Source: Candidatus Dechloromonas phosphorivorans
GTDB taxonomy: Bacteria > Pseudomonadota > Gammaproteobacteria > Burkholderiales > Rhodocyclaceae
DNA: 64,000 bases
Reading direction: 5' to 3'
Assembly (NCBI GenBank): GCA_016714975.1
Contig: JADKBR010000003.1
Coordinates: forward strand, 62,001 to 126,000
The notes beneath the pieces are model-generated. The model was given only the letters and a program-made list of their open reading frames with translations. It did no database searches and was not told where the DNA came from. Within the stretch, counting starts at the first letter, position 1; every line of letters begins with the position of its first letter. This document shows, in pieces, positions 42,449 through 50,932 of the stretch. Made by a program: the position numbers and the translations under genes.

Positions 42449-44365
42449 ATGGTCAAACTTCTCCAACAGATCCTGCGCTGGTTTTTCATGCGCATCGAGA
42501 ACATTTTCAATGTGGCCTTCGGCGACAAGCTGAACCCCTTCTATCACCTCGGCACCATCAGTTTCTGGCAGTTCTGGCTGCTGGTAGGGACCGGCCTCTA
42601 TCTCTACATCTTTGCCGAAACGGGAATCAACGACGCGTACCAGTCGGTCGAACGCATCACCCACAACCAGTGGTGGGCCGGCGGCATCATGCGCAGCATC
42701 CACCGCTACGCCACCGACGGCATGATCCTGACGATGATCCTGCACCTGCTGCGGCACTTCGCCTACGATCGCTATCGTGGCTTCCGCTCCTTCTCGTGGC
42801 TTACCGGTGTTGCCCTGATCTGGCTGGTCTACATCGCCGGCGTCAACGGCTTCATGCTGGTGTGGGACAAACTGGCGCAATTCGTCGTCATCGCCACGGC
42901 CGAGTGGTTCGACGTACTGCCGATGTTCAACGGCACGCTGATTCGCAACTTCCTCTATCTCGAAAGCGTCAACAGCCGACTGTTCACCCTGCTTGCCTTC
43001 GTTCACATCGGCGCGCCGCTGATCGTCGTTTTCATCATGTGGATCCACGTCCAGCGCGTGCCACGCGCCCACATCAATCCGCCACGCCCGATCTCCATCG
43101 CCGTAACGCTGATGTTCGTCGTCCTTGCCCTGGTCAAGCCCATTCTCAGCCAGGGCGGCGAGGCAGACATGTCGGTCGTGCCCACCAACATCGACTTCGA
43201 CTGGTTCGAACTGCCCGTCCTGGCACTCGTCTACGTCACCAACCCGCTGCACCTGTGGTTCTGGGTACTCGGGCTGACCGCGTTGCTGTTCCTGACCCCA
43301 TGGCTTCCACCCAAACGGCGCGGCGCCGCCAAGGAGCAGACCAGCATCACCTTCCATCCCGACCACAAGGCGGTCACCGCCCGCTTCGGCGAAACGCTGC
43401 TCGACGCCGGACTGCGTCAGGACATCAACCTGCCCTACGAGTGTCGCAACGGCGGCTGCGGCGCCTGCAAGTGCACGGTTCTCGCCGGCAAGGTCGATCC
43501 CGGCCTCTACCAGCCCAGCGCGCTGTCGGCGGAGGAACTGGCACAGGGCAAGGTGCTGTTGTGCTGCGCCACCGCCATCGACGACGCGGAAATCGAGTAC
43601 GACGCCAGTGCGGCGGTGAAGGCGTTCAAGGAATACCGCGCCCGGGTCGTCAAGATGGAGAAACTCACCTACGACGTCATGCGCGTTCTCCTCAAACTGC
43701 CTGAAGGACAGCAGATCCCGTTCAAGGCCGGCCAGTACATCAATATCATCCTCGACGACGGCCAGCGGCGCGCCTTCTCGTTTGCCAACCCACCGCATGA
43801 GGCGGAGTTCGTCGAACTCCAGATCCGCCTGATGAAGGGGGGACTTTTCACCACCCGCGTCTTCGAGAAAATGAAGGAAGGCGACGAAGTCCGCTTCGAA
43901 GGCCCGATCGGCGACTTCTCGCTGCGCGAATCGCAACGGCCGATCGTCTTCGTCGCTGGCGCCACGGGCTTCGCGCCGGTCAAGAGCATGGTCGAGGATG
44001 CGTTCAAGCGCGGCCTCAAACGCGAAATCCATCTCTACTGGGGTGTCAAACAGCTGCGCGACCTCTACCTGCCAAAGTTGCCGCAGCAATGGGCGCGCGA
44101 CCATGCCAACTTCCACTTCATCCCCGTACTCTCCGACCCGGCACCGGAAGACGTCTGGAACGGTCGCACCGGCCTGGTGCATGAGGCCATTCTCGAAGAT
44201 TTCCCGGAACTGAAGGGGCACGAGATCTATGCCTGCGGTTCGGTACGAATGGTCGAGGCGATCTTCCCCTTCCTCAAGAGCCACGGCGCGGAAGATGGCG
44301 CCTGTTTCTCCGATGCGTTCACCGTATCGGCGCGTTCGATGGCATTCCAACCGCTCGCGAAGTAA
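42449..44365 (+). CDS. Fusion: cytochrome b - [2Fe-2S] ferredoxin - FAD/NAD(P) reductase
   Basis: 638 residues. Residues 1-300 are a second cytochrome b N-terminal domain, with heme pairs His85/His186 and His99/His200. A plant-type ferredoxin follows (ECRNGGCGACKCTV, Cys332, 337, 340 and Cys372 or 373). From about 395 a ferredoxin-NADP reductase-like module shows the FAD motif RAFS (441-444), the NAD(P) loop GATGFAPVKSM and YACGSVRMVEA. It could move electrons between NAD(P)H and quinone across a dihaem path, possibly driven backwards by proton motive force. I recall similar fusions being noted in Accumulibacter, proposed to reoxidise quinol anaerobically. Partner of the gene at 40323. Confidence 0.9.
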   Translation: MVKLLQQILRWFFMRIENIFNVAFGDKLNPFYHLGTISFWQFWLLVGTGLYLYIFAETGINDAYQSVERITHNQWWAGGIMRSIHRYATDGMILTMILHLLRHFAYDRYRGFRSFSWLTGVALIWLVYIAGVNGFMLVWDKLAQFVVIATAEWFDVLPMFNGTLIRNFLYLESVNSRLFTLLAFVHIGAPLIVVFIMWIHVQRVPRAHINPPRPISIAVTLMFVVLALVKPILSQGGEADMSVVPTNIDFDWFELPVLALVYVTNPLHLWFWVLGLTALLFLTPWLPPKRRGAAKEQTSITFHPDHKAVTARFGETLLDAGLRQDINLPYECRNGGCGACKCTVLAGKVDPGLYQPSALSAEELAQGKVLLCCATAIDDAEIEYDASAAVKAFKEYRARVVKMEKLTYDVMRVLLKLPEGQQIPFKAGQYINIILDDGQRRAFSFANPPHEAEFVELQIRLMKGGLFTTRVFEKMKEGDEVRFEGPIGDFSLRESQRPIVFVAGATGFAPVKSMVEDAFKRGLKREIHLYWGVKQLRDLYLPKLPQQWARDHANFHFIPVLSDPAPEDVWNGRTGLVHEAILEDFPELKGHEIYACGSVRMVEAIFPFLKSHGAEDGACFSDAFTVSARSMAFQPLAK

Positions 44366-44376
44366 TTGCGCCAAAG

Positions 44377-44404
44377 GGCCGCTGCGCATGACCGCGCAGC
44401 GGCC
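44377..44404. terminator. Strong inverted repeat ending the fusion operon
   Basis: Perfect 11-bp stem GGCCGCTGCGC / GCGCAGCGGCC with a 6-base loop, 12 bases after the stop at 44365 and before the convergent TlpA gene. No proper T-run. It could act in both directions. Confidence 0.65.
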
Positions 44405-44517
44405 ATCGTTGCCTTATTCCATTCCCAGAACAATCGTGGCGCGAAGACGAGCCGCCGACAACGCAATGAGCACGGCAAGGCGAAGCCGACAAAGTCATGG
44501 TTGGTCTGGAAATGGAA

Positions 44518-45099
44518 TCACTGTCCGATCAGACGGCGCAGGACCAACTCAAGCGATTCTTCATCCATGCGCCCCAGACGGGTCGAATCGATTTGACCAT
44601 CCCGTCCGATCACTACCGTGTACGGCAGACCCTTGACCTGTAGGCCTGGAGTCGGGTCGGCAGCGCCGGCCACGAGGACAGGATAAGAAACCGGCGTCGT
44701 CTTGATGAAGGACGCCACCTTGGCCTCATCGTCCAGGCCAATCCCGACGAACTGCACACCCCACGATGCGTAGTGACTGTTCAGGCGTGAAAACGCCGGC
44801 ATCTCGTCGACGCACGGCTTGCACCAGCTCGCCCAGTAGTTGACCACCAGCACCTTGCCCTTCCACTGGGCGACAGGCTGCGGACGACCGCCAAGATCGG
44901 GCAAAATCAGTGCAAAAATGTTGTCGACCGCAAGCTTGGCCTCTTCCGAATTCATTGTCTGCGATGCGATCAGGCCAGGCGGACGATTCGCAGACTCCGG
45001 GCTGGCGTGGTTGAGCAATCGATACCCGAGCAGGCCGACCGTCAACAGCGACGCCACTCCCGCCGCGACAGCCACTCGCAATGCGGTCTGTTCCTTCAT
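44518..45099 (-). CDS. TlpA-like thioredoxin, membrane-anchored
   Basis: 193-residue protein with an N-terminal TM anchor (ALRVAVAAGVASLLTVGLLG) and a periplasmic thioredoxin fold. The active site is WCKPC (Cys93, Cys96), with cis-Pro in VKGLPYTVVIGRDG. TlpA/ResA proteins reduce cysteines for cytochrome c maturation or CuA assembly. Its start overlaps the stop of the heme-copper gene (ATGA), so it probably serves assembly of that enzyme. That pairing is inferred from context. Confidence 0.9.
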   Translation of the reverse strand: MKEQTALRVAVAAGVASLLTVGLLGYRLLNHASPESANRPPGLIASQTMNSEEAKLAVDNIFALILPDLGGRPQPVAQWKGKVLVVNYWASWCKPCVDEMPAFSRLNSHYASWGVQFVGIGLDDEAKVASFIKTTPVSYPVLVAGAADPTPGLQVKGLPYTVVIGRDGQIDSTRLGRMDEESLELVLRRLIGQ

Positions 45100-46445
45100 C
45101 GCCCCTGTCTTACCGACATCGCCTTCAGGCAGATCAGGACGAACATCAGACCGCCGATGATGGCAATCAGTCCGCCAAGTCCCATCATGCCCATACCCAG
45201 TTTCTGCGGCAGGGTGACCAGCGCCTGTTCGGCCCCCGCGACCTTACGCTGCACGCCATAGCCGCCCGACCAGGCAAGGCCGAGTACGTGAATCAACTGC
45301 CCGCCGCCATAGACATAGGGCTGCCAGACGGCCATGCGACCTTCCGCCTTGGCGAAGCCAAGGGTCGGCAGCAGCACATAGGCCAGCCCCATGAACGCCA
45401 GCGTGACGCCAACCGTCGATCCGTGGTAGTGGGCAGGGATGACGACGTTGACGCCCTGGATCATGTAACCAAGCACACCGCCCAGTGCGAACAGGGCAAA
45501 TGAAGCAACGAAGGCGGATTTGGCTGGATCGGCAGTTACTCGGCGTACGCCCCACAGAGACAGCCCCCCCGCGAGGATCAGCGGACCCATGTAAGGATGG
45601 CCCCACTTCATCAATTTGGCGAACAACTCCATGTGCGGCAACGAACCCGGCGGGACCGTCAGATAGATCAGCGGCACCGAAAGCAGCGGCAGTGAAGCGA
45701 CAAGAAATAGCGCTGCCAAGGCACGCGGCGAGGCGACCGGAGGCCTTCCCAGACAGCTGGCGATCCAGAGCCAGGCCACGACCATGAGAAGCGAATGCTG
45801 AAACTGAAGGACGTGGCCGCCGCCCCAGAAGACGACCTCGTAATAGATCTTCTCCTCGATGCTGGGGATCACCCACCACGACCAGAAAAAGGCAAGCATC
45901 GCGATAAAGGCGGCGACCGCGCCAAAGAAGGCACCGAGGCGCAGCGGCTCGCCAAACGCACGTTGCGGCCAAGTCGTCAGCAACGCGCGGACCACGGCCA
46001 AACTGAAGCCTGCACCACAAATCCACAAGGAAGCAAAGAACACCGGCTGCTGCAAGACCGGAATGTAGTTATTGAGGACTGGCTCGGCGCCGGGAAAGAA
46101 TGGGGAAATCGTCATGACCAGCGTGCCCAGCGCCGCCAGGCCGAAACCACTCCAGCCCAGCCACGCCAACCCGGCGCCGCCGACTGCGCTCCAGATCACG
46201 ACGGCAAAAGCCATGAACCAGATCGCCACCGAAAGATCGACATGGACCACCAGCGCCGCACGGAAGAATTCCTTCAGCGGGAAGATATCCTGGATTCCCG
46301 GGGTGCGGGAGAGAACCAGCAGCATGGCCAGCAGTCCGGAGCCGATCAGCGCCAATACGCCCAACCAGAGCCAGGCACGGGCCAGCGCCGCAGGCGTTCC
46401 TGCAGGAACCGTCACGGCCTGCGATTCGACACTATCCACACTCAC
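45096..46445 (-). CDS. Divergent heme-copper superfamily catalytic subunit (NO-reductase-like), single subunit
   Basis: About 449 residues, with 12 hydrophobic segments. Low-spin heme ligand in ALVVHVDLSVAIWFMA; His pair in IPAHYHGSTVGVTLAFMG. The CuB-helix motif is GGGHVLQFQH: the position of the catalytic Tyr (His+4, codon 45801-45803) is Phe. The usual double His of the next helix is reduced to SLPHMELF. So this is not a normal oxygen reductase and may be an NO reductase of an alternative family. No subunit II gene is near; only TlpA is. The start is uncertain: GTG 46445 (or 46439) begins the conserved part. The frame is open to ATG 46697 but those 84 residues look non-conserved. Confidence 0.75.
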   Translation of the reverse strand: MSVDSVESQAVTVPAGTPAALARAWLWLGVLALIGSGLLAMLLVLSRTPGIQDIFPLKEFFRAALVVHVDLSVAIWFMAFAVVIWSAVGGAGLAWLGWSGFGLAALGTLVMTISPFFPGAEPVLNNYIPVLQQPVFFASLWICGAGFSLAVVRALLTTWPQRAFGEPLRLGAFFGAVAAFIAMLAFFWSWWVIPSIEEKIYYEVVFWGGGHVLQFQHSLLMVVAWLWIASCLGRPPVASPRALAALFLVASLPLLSVPLIYLTVPPGSLPHMELFAKLMKWGHPYMGPLILAGGLSLWGVRRVTADPAKSAFVASFALFALGGVLGYMIQGVNVVIPAHYHGSTVGVTLAFMGLAYVLLPTLGFAKAEGRMAVWQPYVYGGGQLIHVLGLAWSGGYGVQRKVAGAEQALVTLPQKLGMGMMGLGGLIAIIGGLMFVLICLKAMSVRQGR

Positions 46446-46712
46446 CTCGCGCAAAAGGGAAGGAGTATAGAGGGCCGTCAGGCGATGCACCAGTGTCTGT
46501 CCGCGCACCACGTCAATGCGAAGCGAAAATTCCGGGTAGCAGGCAACATGAAGATGTCCGGTCTGTTCGGTCCCGCCGGCCTCAGTGTCATCTGGAAGCC
46601 CGGAAAAATGCCACGGTGCTTGGCTCTGTGCTATCGCCAATTGACTAGTGTCTAGTTCCAAAGACGTATTGTTCGAGAGCCAACCGGGTGACATCATCCC
46701 CCAACGTATTTT
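46446..46712. other. Probable 5' region of the heme-copper gene
   Basis: About 270 bases open in the frame of the downstream gene but coding for residues unlike the family. It should hold the minus-strand promoter. No clear hexamers were seen. Confidence 0.35.
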
Positions 46713-46726
46713 TTGACAAAAATCAA
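46713..46726. promoter_or_regulatory. FNR/DNR-type box abutting the start codon of the regulator gene
   Basis: TTGAC-AAAA-ATCAA matches the consensus at 9 of 10 defined positions. It ends two bases before ATG 46729 and occupies the place of a ribosome site. At this position it would block, not activate, expression of the regulator. It could also serve the divergent heme-copper gene from far upstream. Confidence 0.65.
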
Positions 46727-46728
46727 AT

Positions 46729-47424
46729 ATGAACGCCAGTCACCCGATCAATATCGAGGCACTGCTGACCCACATTCCACTATTCGAAGGGTTGGGACAT
46801 GATGAGATTTCGCGCATCGCCCGTTCCACGCGCGAGATCCACATCAACAAGGGCGACATCCTTTTCCACAAGGGGGACCCCAATAACGGCTTTTACCTGC
46901 TCGTCTACGGCCAGATCAAGCTAGCCTTCACCTCGCAGCAGGGCAACGAAAAGGTGGTCGAGATACTGCAACAGGGGAAAAGCTTCGGGGAAGCCGTCAT
47001 GTTCATGGAAAAGCCCTACATCGTCTTCGCCCAGGCGCTGGCTGATTCGTTGCTGTTGCACGTATCCAGGCAAGCGGTGTTCGACGAACTCGAGCGTGAC
47101 CACAACCTGTGCCGCAAGATGCTGGCCGGGATGGCCATGCGCCTGCACCAGCTTATGGCTGACGTCGAATCCTACTCGCTGCATTCCGGCAAGGAACGCA
47201 TCATCGGTTACCTGCTGCGTGAACTTGCTGAAACGAAGCAGAACGGTGCCAATGCCGCCGTCACCCTGCCAACCAACAAGGGCGTCATCGCCTCCCGTCT
47301 CAATCTGACCCAGGAGCACTTCTCGCGTATCCTGCACGAACTGACCGGCCTCGGCTTGATCATCGTCGAGGGACGCAAGATCCACATTCCGAGCGTCGCA
47401 AGACTGCGGCAGCACGAGGGCTGA
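46729..47424 (+). CDS. Crp/Fnr-family regulator, DNR-like
   Basis: 231-residue regulator with an N-terminal cyclic-nucleotide-type beta barrel, dimer helix and C-terminal winged helix. It lacks the N-terminal Cys cluster of FNR, so it does not carry that oxygen-sensing [4Fe-4S]. The stretches FGEAVMFMEKP, RLHQLMADVESYSL and ERIIGYLLRELAE resemble Pseudomonas DNR, a heme-binding NO sensor. The recognition helix has the E-x-x-S-R pattern (TQEHFSRIL) that reads TTGAT half sites. It most likely regulates the FNR/DNR-type boxes of this island, including the one over its own start. The ligand is inferred. Confidence 0.82.
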   Translation: MNASHPINIEALLTHIPLFEGLGHDEISRIARSTREIHINKGDILFHKGDPNNGFYLLVYGQIKLAFTSQQGNEKVVEILQQGKSFGEAVMFMEKPYIVFAQALADSLLLHVSRQAVFDELERDHNLCRKMLAGMAMRLHQLMADVESYSLHSGKERIIGYLLRELAETKQNGANAAVTLPTNKGVIASRLNLTQEHFSRILHELTGLGLIIVEGRKIHIPSVARLRQHEG

Positions 47425-47443
47425 GCGGCGTACTCCGGCAAAC

Positions 47444-47471
47444 AAAACGGGGTGAGAATCGCCCCGTTTTT
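47444..47471 (+). terminator. Intrinsic terminator of the DNR-like gene
   Basis: AAAACGGGG, 9-base loop region, CCCCGTTTTT, 20 bases after the stop at 47424. Confidence 0.9.
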
Positions 47472-47540
47472 GCTGTTGACCGCAACGATCAGTATGTGAT
47501 CCGTACATGGCAAGCGCATGGTCAAAGCCGCCCAACAAAG

Positions 47541-47564
47541 AAAAGGCGGCCGCAGCCGCCTTTT
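47541..47564 (-). terminator. Intrinsic terminator of hppA
   Basis: Perfect 10-bp inverted repeat AAAAGGCGGC / GCCGCCTTTT with a 4-base loop, 17 bases after the hppA stop. Symmetric, so it can also back up the terminator of the convergent gene. Confidence 0.88.
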
Positions 47565-47580
47565 CCGGAGCAATGCAGAA

Positions 47581-49635
47581 TCAGGCGATCAACGGCACGA
47601 TCAGCAGCGCGACCAGGTTGATGATCTTGATCAGCGGGTTAACCGCCGGGCCGGCCGTATCCTTGTACGGGTCGCCAACGGTGTCGCCGGTCACGGCTGC
47701 CTTGTGGGCATCGGAACCCTTGCCGCCGAAATGGCCGTCCTCGATGTACTTCTTGGCGTTATCCCAGGCGCCGCCACCCGTCGTCATCGAAATGGCGACG
47801 AAGAGACCGGTGACGATAGTGCCGACCAAGAGGCCGCCGAGGGCGACCGGTCCGAGGACCAGACCAACAACGATGGGCACGGCGACCGGCAGGATGGACG
47901 GGATCATCATTTCCTTGATCGCCGCCACGGTCAGCATGTCAACCGCACGCGAATAGTCCGGCTTGCCCGTGCCATCCATGATGCCCGGGATTTCCTTGAA
48001 CTGGCGGCGCACTTCGACGACCACCGCACCGGCGGAACGACCCACCGCCTCCATCGCCATGGCGGCGAAGAGGAAGGGAATCAGACCGCCGAGGAAGAGG
48101 CCGATGATGACCAGGTGATTCGACAGGTCGAAGGTGAAGACCTTGCCCGAAGCAGCTTCCAGACCATGCGTGTAGTCGGCGAAGAGCACCAGCGCGGCCA
48201 GACCTGCGGAGCCAATGGCATAGCCCTTGGTCACCGCCTTGGTCGTGTTGCCGACGGCGTCAAGCGGGTCGGTCACGTCACGCACTTCCTTGGGCAGGCC
48301 GGCCATTTCGGCGATGCCGCCGGCGTTGTCGGTGATCGGGCCGTAGGCGTCGAGGGCGACGATGATACCGGCCATCGACAGCATCGAGGTGGCGGCAATG
48401 GCGATACCGAACAGCCCGCCCATGGCGAACGCCGCATAGATCGCGGCGCACACCGAGATCACCGGCAAGGCGCAGGCCTTCATCGAGATGCCAATGCCGG
48501 CGATGATGTTGGTCGCGTGGCCCGTCTGGCAGGCGGCTGCAACATGCTTGACCGGCGAGTATTCGGTACCCGTGTAGTACTCGGTAATCCACACCAGCGC
48601 GGCAGTCAGAACCAGGCCAACGACGGAACAGCCGAACATCGACATCGTCGTAATCTTGGCTGCCGGATCGCCGGCGCCGATCAGCCAGGATGTGACCGGA
48701 TAGTACAACGCGAGTGCCAGCACGCCGGCGACGATCAGGCCACGATAGAGTGCTGCCATGATCTTGCCGCCCTCGGTCGCCTTGACGAAATAGCAGCCGA
48801 TGATCGAAGCGATGATCGATACGCCGCCCAGTGCCAGCGGATAGAGAACCAGATTCTCGCCGAGACCCGGAAACTGCTTGATGGTCAGTGCCGCCAGCAC
48901 CATCGTCGCGACCACGGTCACCGCGTAGGTCTCGAACAGGTCGGCCGCCATGCCGGCACAGTCACCGACGTTGTCGCCGACGTTGTCAGCGATGACTGCC
49001 GGATTGCGCGGATCGTCTTCGGGGATGCCAGCTTCGACCTTGCCCACCAGATCGGCGCCGACGTCGGCACCCTTGGTGAAGATGCCGCCGCCAAGACGCG
49101 CGAAGATGGAGATCAGCGAGGAGCCGAAGGCAAGGCCGACGAGCGGTTCGATGACATGATGCAGATCGGCGGTTCCGCCTGCGGACGTCAGGTAGGCGTA
49201 GTAGCCGGCAACGCCGAGCAGGCCGAGACCGACGACCAGCATGCCGGTAATGGCGCCGCCCTTGAAGGCCACATCCAGCGCGGCGGCGATTCCGCCACGG
49301 GCGGCCTCGGCCGTGCGCACGTTGGCGCGCACAGAAACGTTCATTCCGATGAAGCCCGTTGCGCCGGAGAGAACTGCCCCGATCAGGAAGCCGATGGCAG
49401 TCAGCCAGCCCAGTTTCGGCACGAAGCCGATGACCAGGAAAAGCACGATACCGACTACGGCAATGGTCTTGTACTGCCGGCTAAGGTAGGCCGAAGCGCC
49501 CTCCTGGATTGCCTTGGCGATCTCCTGCATGCGTGGGTTGCCGGCCGGCAACGCAAGAATCTGCCGGCTGGAAATCCACCCATACAGGATCGCTACTACG
49601 GCGCAGGCAAGCGCCAAATATAGAGCTTGAGACAT
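47581..49635 (-). CDS. hppA: Membrane H+-translocating pyrophosphatase
   Basis: 684-residue integral membrane pump with about 16 helices that couples PPi hydrolysis to proton export. The catalytic loop is GIFTKGADVGADLVGKVEAG, followed by DNVGDNVGDCAGMAADLFE. GNTTKAVTKG carries Lys where potassium-dependent enzymes have Ala, so it is the K+-independent class. I chose ATG 49635 (MSQALYLALACAVVAIL) with an AGGAGGGG site; the frame upstream is spurious. It is the last gene of the adk - PPi-phosphofructokinase - hppA run, 34 bases after the kinase. Confidence 0.97.
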   Translation of the reverse strand: MSQALYLALACAVVAILYGWISSRQILALPAGNPRMQEIAKAIQEGASAYLSRQYKTIAVVGIVLFLVIGFVPKLGWLTAIGFLIGAVLSGATGFIGMNVSVRANVRTAEAARGGIAAALDVAFKGGAITGMLVVGLGLLGVAGYYAYLTSAGGTADLHHVIEPLVGLAFGSSLISIFARLGGGIFTKGADVGADLVGKVEAGIPEDDPRNPAVIADNVGDNVGDCAGMAADLFETYAVTVVATMVLAALTIKQFPGLGENLVLYPLALGGVSIIASIIGCYFVKATEGGKIMAALYRGLIVAGVLALALYYPVTSWLIGAGDPAAKITTMSMFGCSVVGLVLTAALVWITEYYTGTEYSPVKHVAAACQTGHATNIIAGIGISMKACALPVISVCAAIYAAFAMGGLFGIAIAATSMLSMAGIIVALDAYGPITDNAGGIAEMAGLPKEVRDVTDPLDAVGNTTKAVTKGYAIGSAGLAALVLFADYTHGLEAASGKVFTFDLSNHLVIIGLFLGGLIPFLFAAMAMEAVGRSAGAVVVEVRRQFKEIPGIMDGTGKPDYSRAVDMLTVAAIKEMMIPSILPVAVPIVVGLVLGPVALGGLLVGTIVTGLFVAISMTTGGGAWDNAKKYIEDGHFGGKGSDAHKAAVTGDTVGDPYKDTAGPAVNPLIKIINLVALLIVPLIA

Positions 49636-49669
49636 TAAACCCCTCCTTTGACTAACAGACAACAAAAAA

Positions 49670-50929
49670 TCAGATGCTGAACGGCCCCAACTTCTTGGCC
49701 ACGGTGACGTTCTTCAATCGAACATAATCGGGCAACCCGTTGCGGAAAGGCGGCGGATCCTCGCCTTCGATCAGCGGCTGCAAATAGGCACGGCAGGCAT
49801 CGGTGATATGGAAGCCATCGCTGCTGATGAACTCAGCCGGCATCTTGCGTTCCACGTTGGCGATGTCCTTGAGCGGCGCATCGCCGATTTCCCAGCAGTA
49901 GGGCGCATCCGCGAGACGTCTGATCGTCGGCATCACGGCGTTTTTGCCTTGCAAAGCGAGGTCGACCGCGGCAACCCCCAGCGCATGCGCCTGCTCGACA
50001 TCGGTACGCGACGCCAGATGACGGGCTGAGCGCTGCAGGTAATCGGCCAGCGCCCAGTGATACTTGTAGCCAAGACGGTCCTTGACCAGTTGGGCGATCA
50101 CCTGACCGACACCACCCAGTTGCGAATGGCCGAAAGCATCCTTGGTTCCCGAGTCAGCGATCAGCTTGCCGGAAGCGTCGGACAGCCCCTCGGAAACAGC
50201 CACCGTGCAATAGCCGTACTGATCGACGCATTCGCCAACGCGCGTGACGAAACGCTCCGGTTCGAAAGGCACTTCCGGGAACAGCAAGATATGTGGCGGT
50301 TCGCCGGCGTTCTCCGAAGCCAGGCCACAGGCGGCGGTAATCCAGCCGGCATGGCGGCCCATCACTTCGAGAACGAAAATCTTGGTCGACGTACGCGCCA
50401 TCGAGGCCACGTCATACCCGGCTTCGCGAATCGAGGTCGCCACGTACTTGGCCACCGACCCAAAGCCCGGGCAACAGTCGGTCAGCGGCAGATCGTTATC
50501 AACCGTTTTCGGCACGCCGACGCAAACCACCGGGTAGCCCAGCTTCTCGGAAATCTGAGAGACTTTCCAGGCAGTGTCCATCGAATCGTTGCCACCGTTG
50601 TAGAAGAAGTAGCCGATGTCGTGCGCCTTGAAGACTTCGATCAGGCGCTCATACTGGGCACGATGTTCTTCCAGGCTCTTCAGCTTGTAGCGGCAGGAGC
50701 CGAAAGCACCGGCCGGCGTCGAGCGCAGGCGCGCGATAACCGCATCGGATTCAAGACTGGTATCGATCAGATCCTCGGTCAGCGCGCCGATGATGCCGTC
50801 ACGACCGGCAAGAACTCTACCGATCCGCTCGGGATGACGACGTGCTTCCTGGATCAGGCCGCACGCCGTCGCATTGATGACGGCAGTAACTCCCCCAGAC
50901 TGCGCATAGAAGGCATTCCTGACCGCCAT
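49670..50929 (-). CDS. pfp: Pyrophosphate-dependent 6-phosphofructokinase
   Basis: 419-residue phosphofructokinase. PPi use is indicated by GGNDSMDT at 112-119, with Asp115 where ATP enzymes have Gly, and by Lys141 in PKTVDND. MGRHAGWITAACGLA and KTVDNDLPLTDCCPGFGS complete the substrate site. The reversible PPi enzyme can run glycolysis or gluconeogenesis and saves ATP. It lies 3 bases after adk and 34 bases before hppA. In type I methanotrophs the same two genes are co-transcribed, supporting a joint PPi role. Confidence 0.92.
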   Translation of the reverse strand: MAVRNAFYAQSGGVTAVINATACGLIQEARRHPERIGRVLAGRDGIIGALTEDLIDTSLESDAVIARLRSTPAGAFGSCRYKLKSLEEHRAQYERLIEVFKAHDIGYFFYNGGNDSMDTAWKVSQISEKLGYPVVCVGVPKTVDNDLPLTDCCPGFGSVAKYVATSIREAGYDVASMARTSTKIFVLEVMGRHAGWITAACGLASENAGEPPHILLFPEVPFEPERFVTRVGECVDQYGYCTVAVSEGLSDASGKLIADSGTKDAFGHSQLGGVGQVIAQLVKDRLGYKYHWALADYLQRSARHLASRTDVEQAHALGVAAVDLALQGKNAVMPTIRRLADAPYCWEIGDAPLKDIANVERKMPAEFISSDGFHITDACRAYLQPLIEGEDPPPFRNGLPDYVRLKNVTVAKKLGPFSI

Positions 50930-50932
50930 GGA

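Noticed and set aside
47518..49623. A 701-codon plus-strand open frame opposite hppA
   Set aside because: The product is Arg/Asp/His/Gly-rich without domain features. The opposite strand encodes a complete H+-pyrophosphatase with its own ribosome site.
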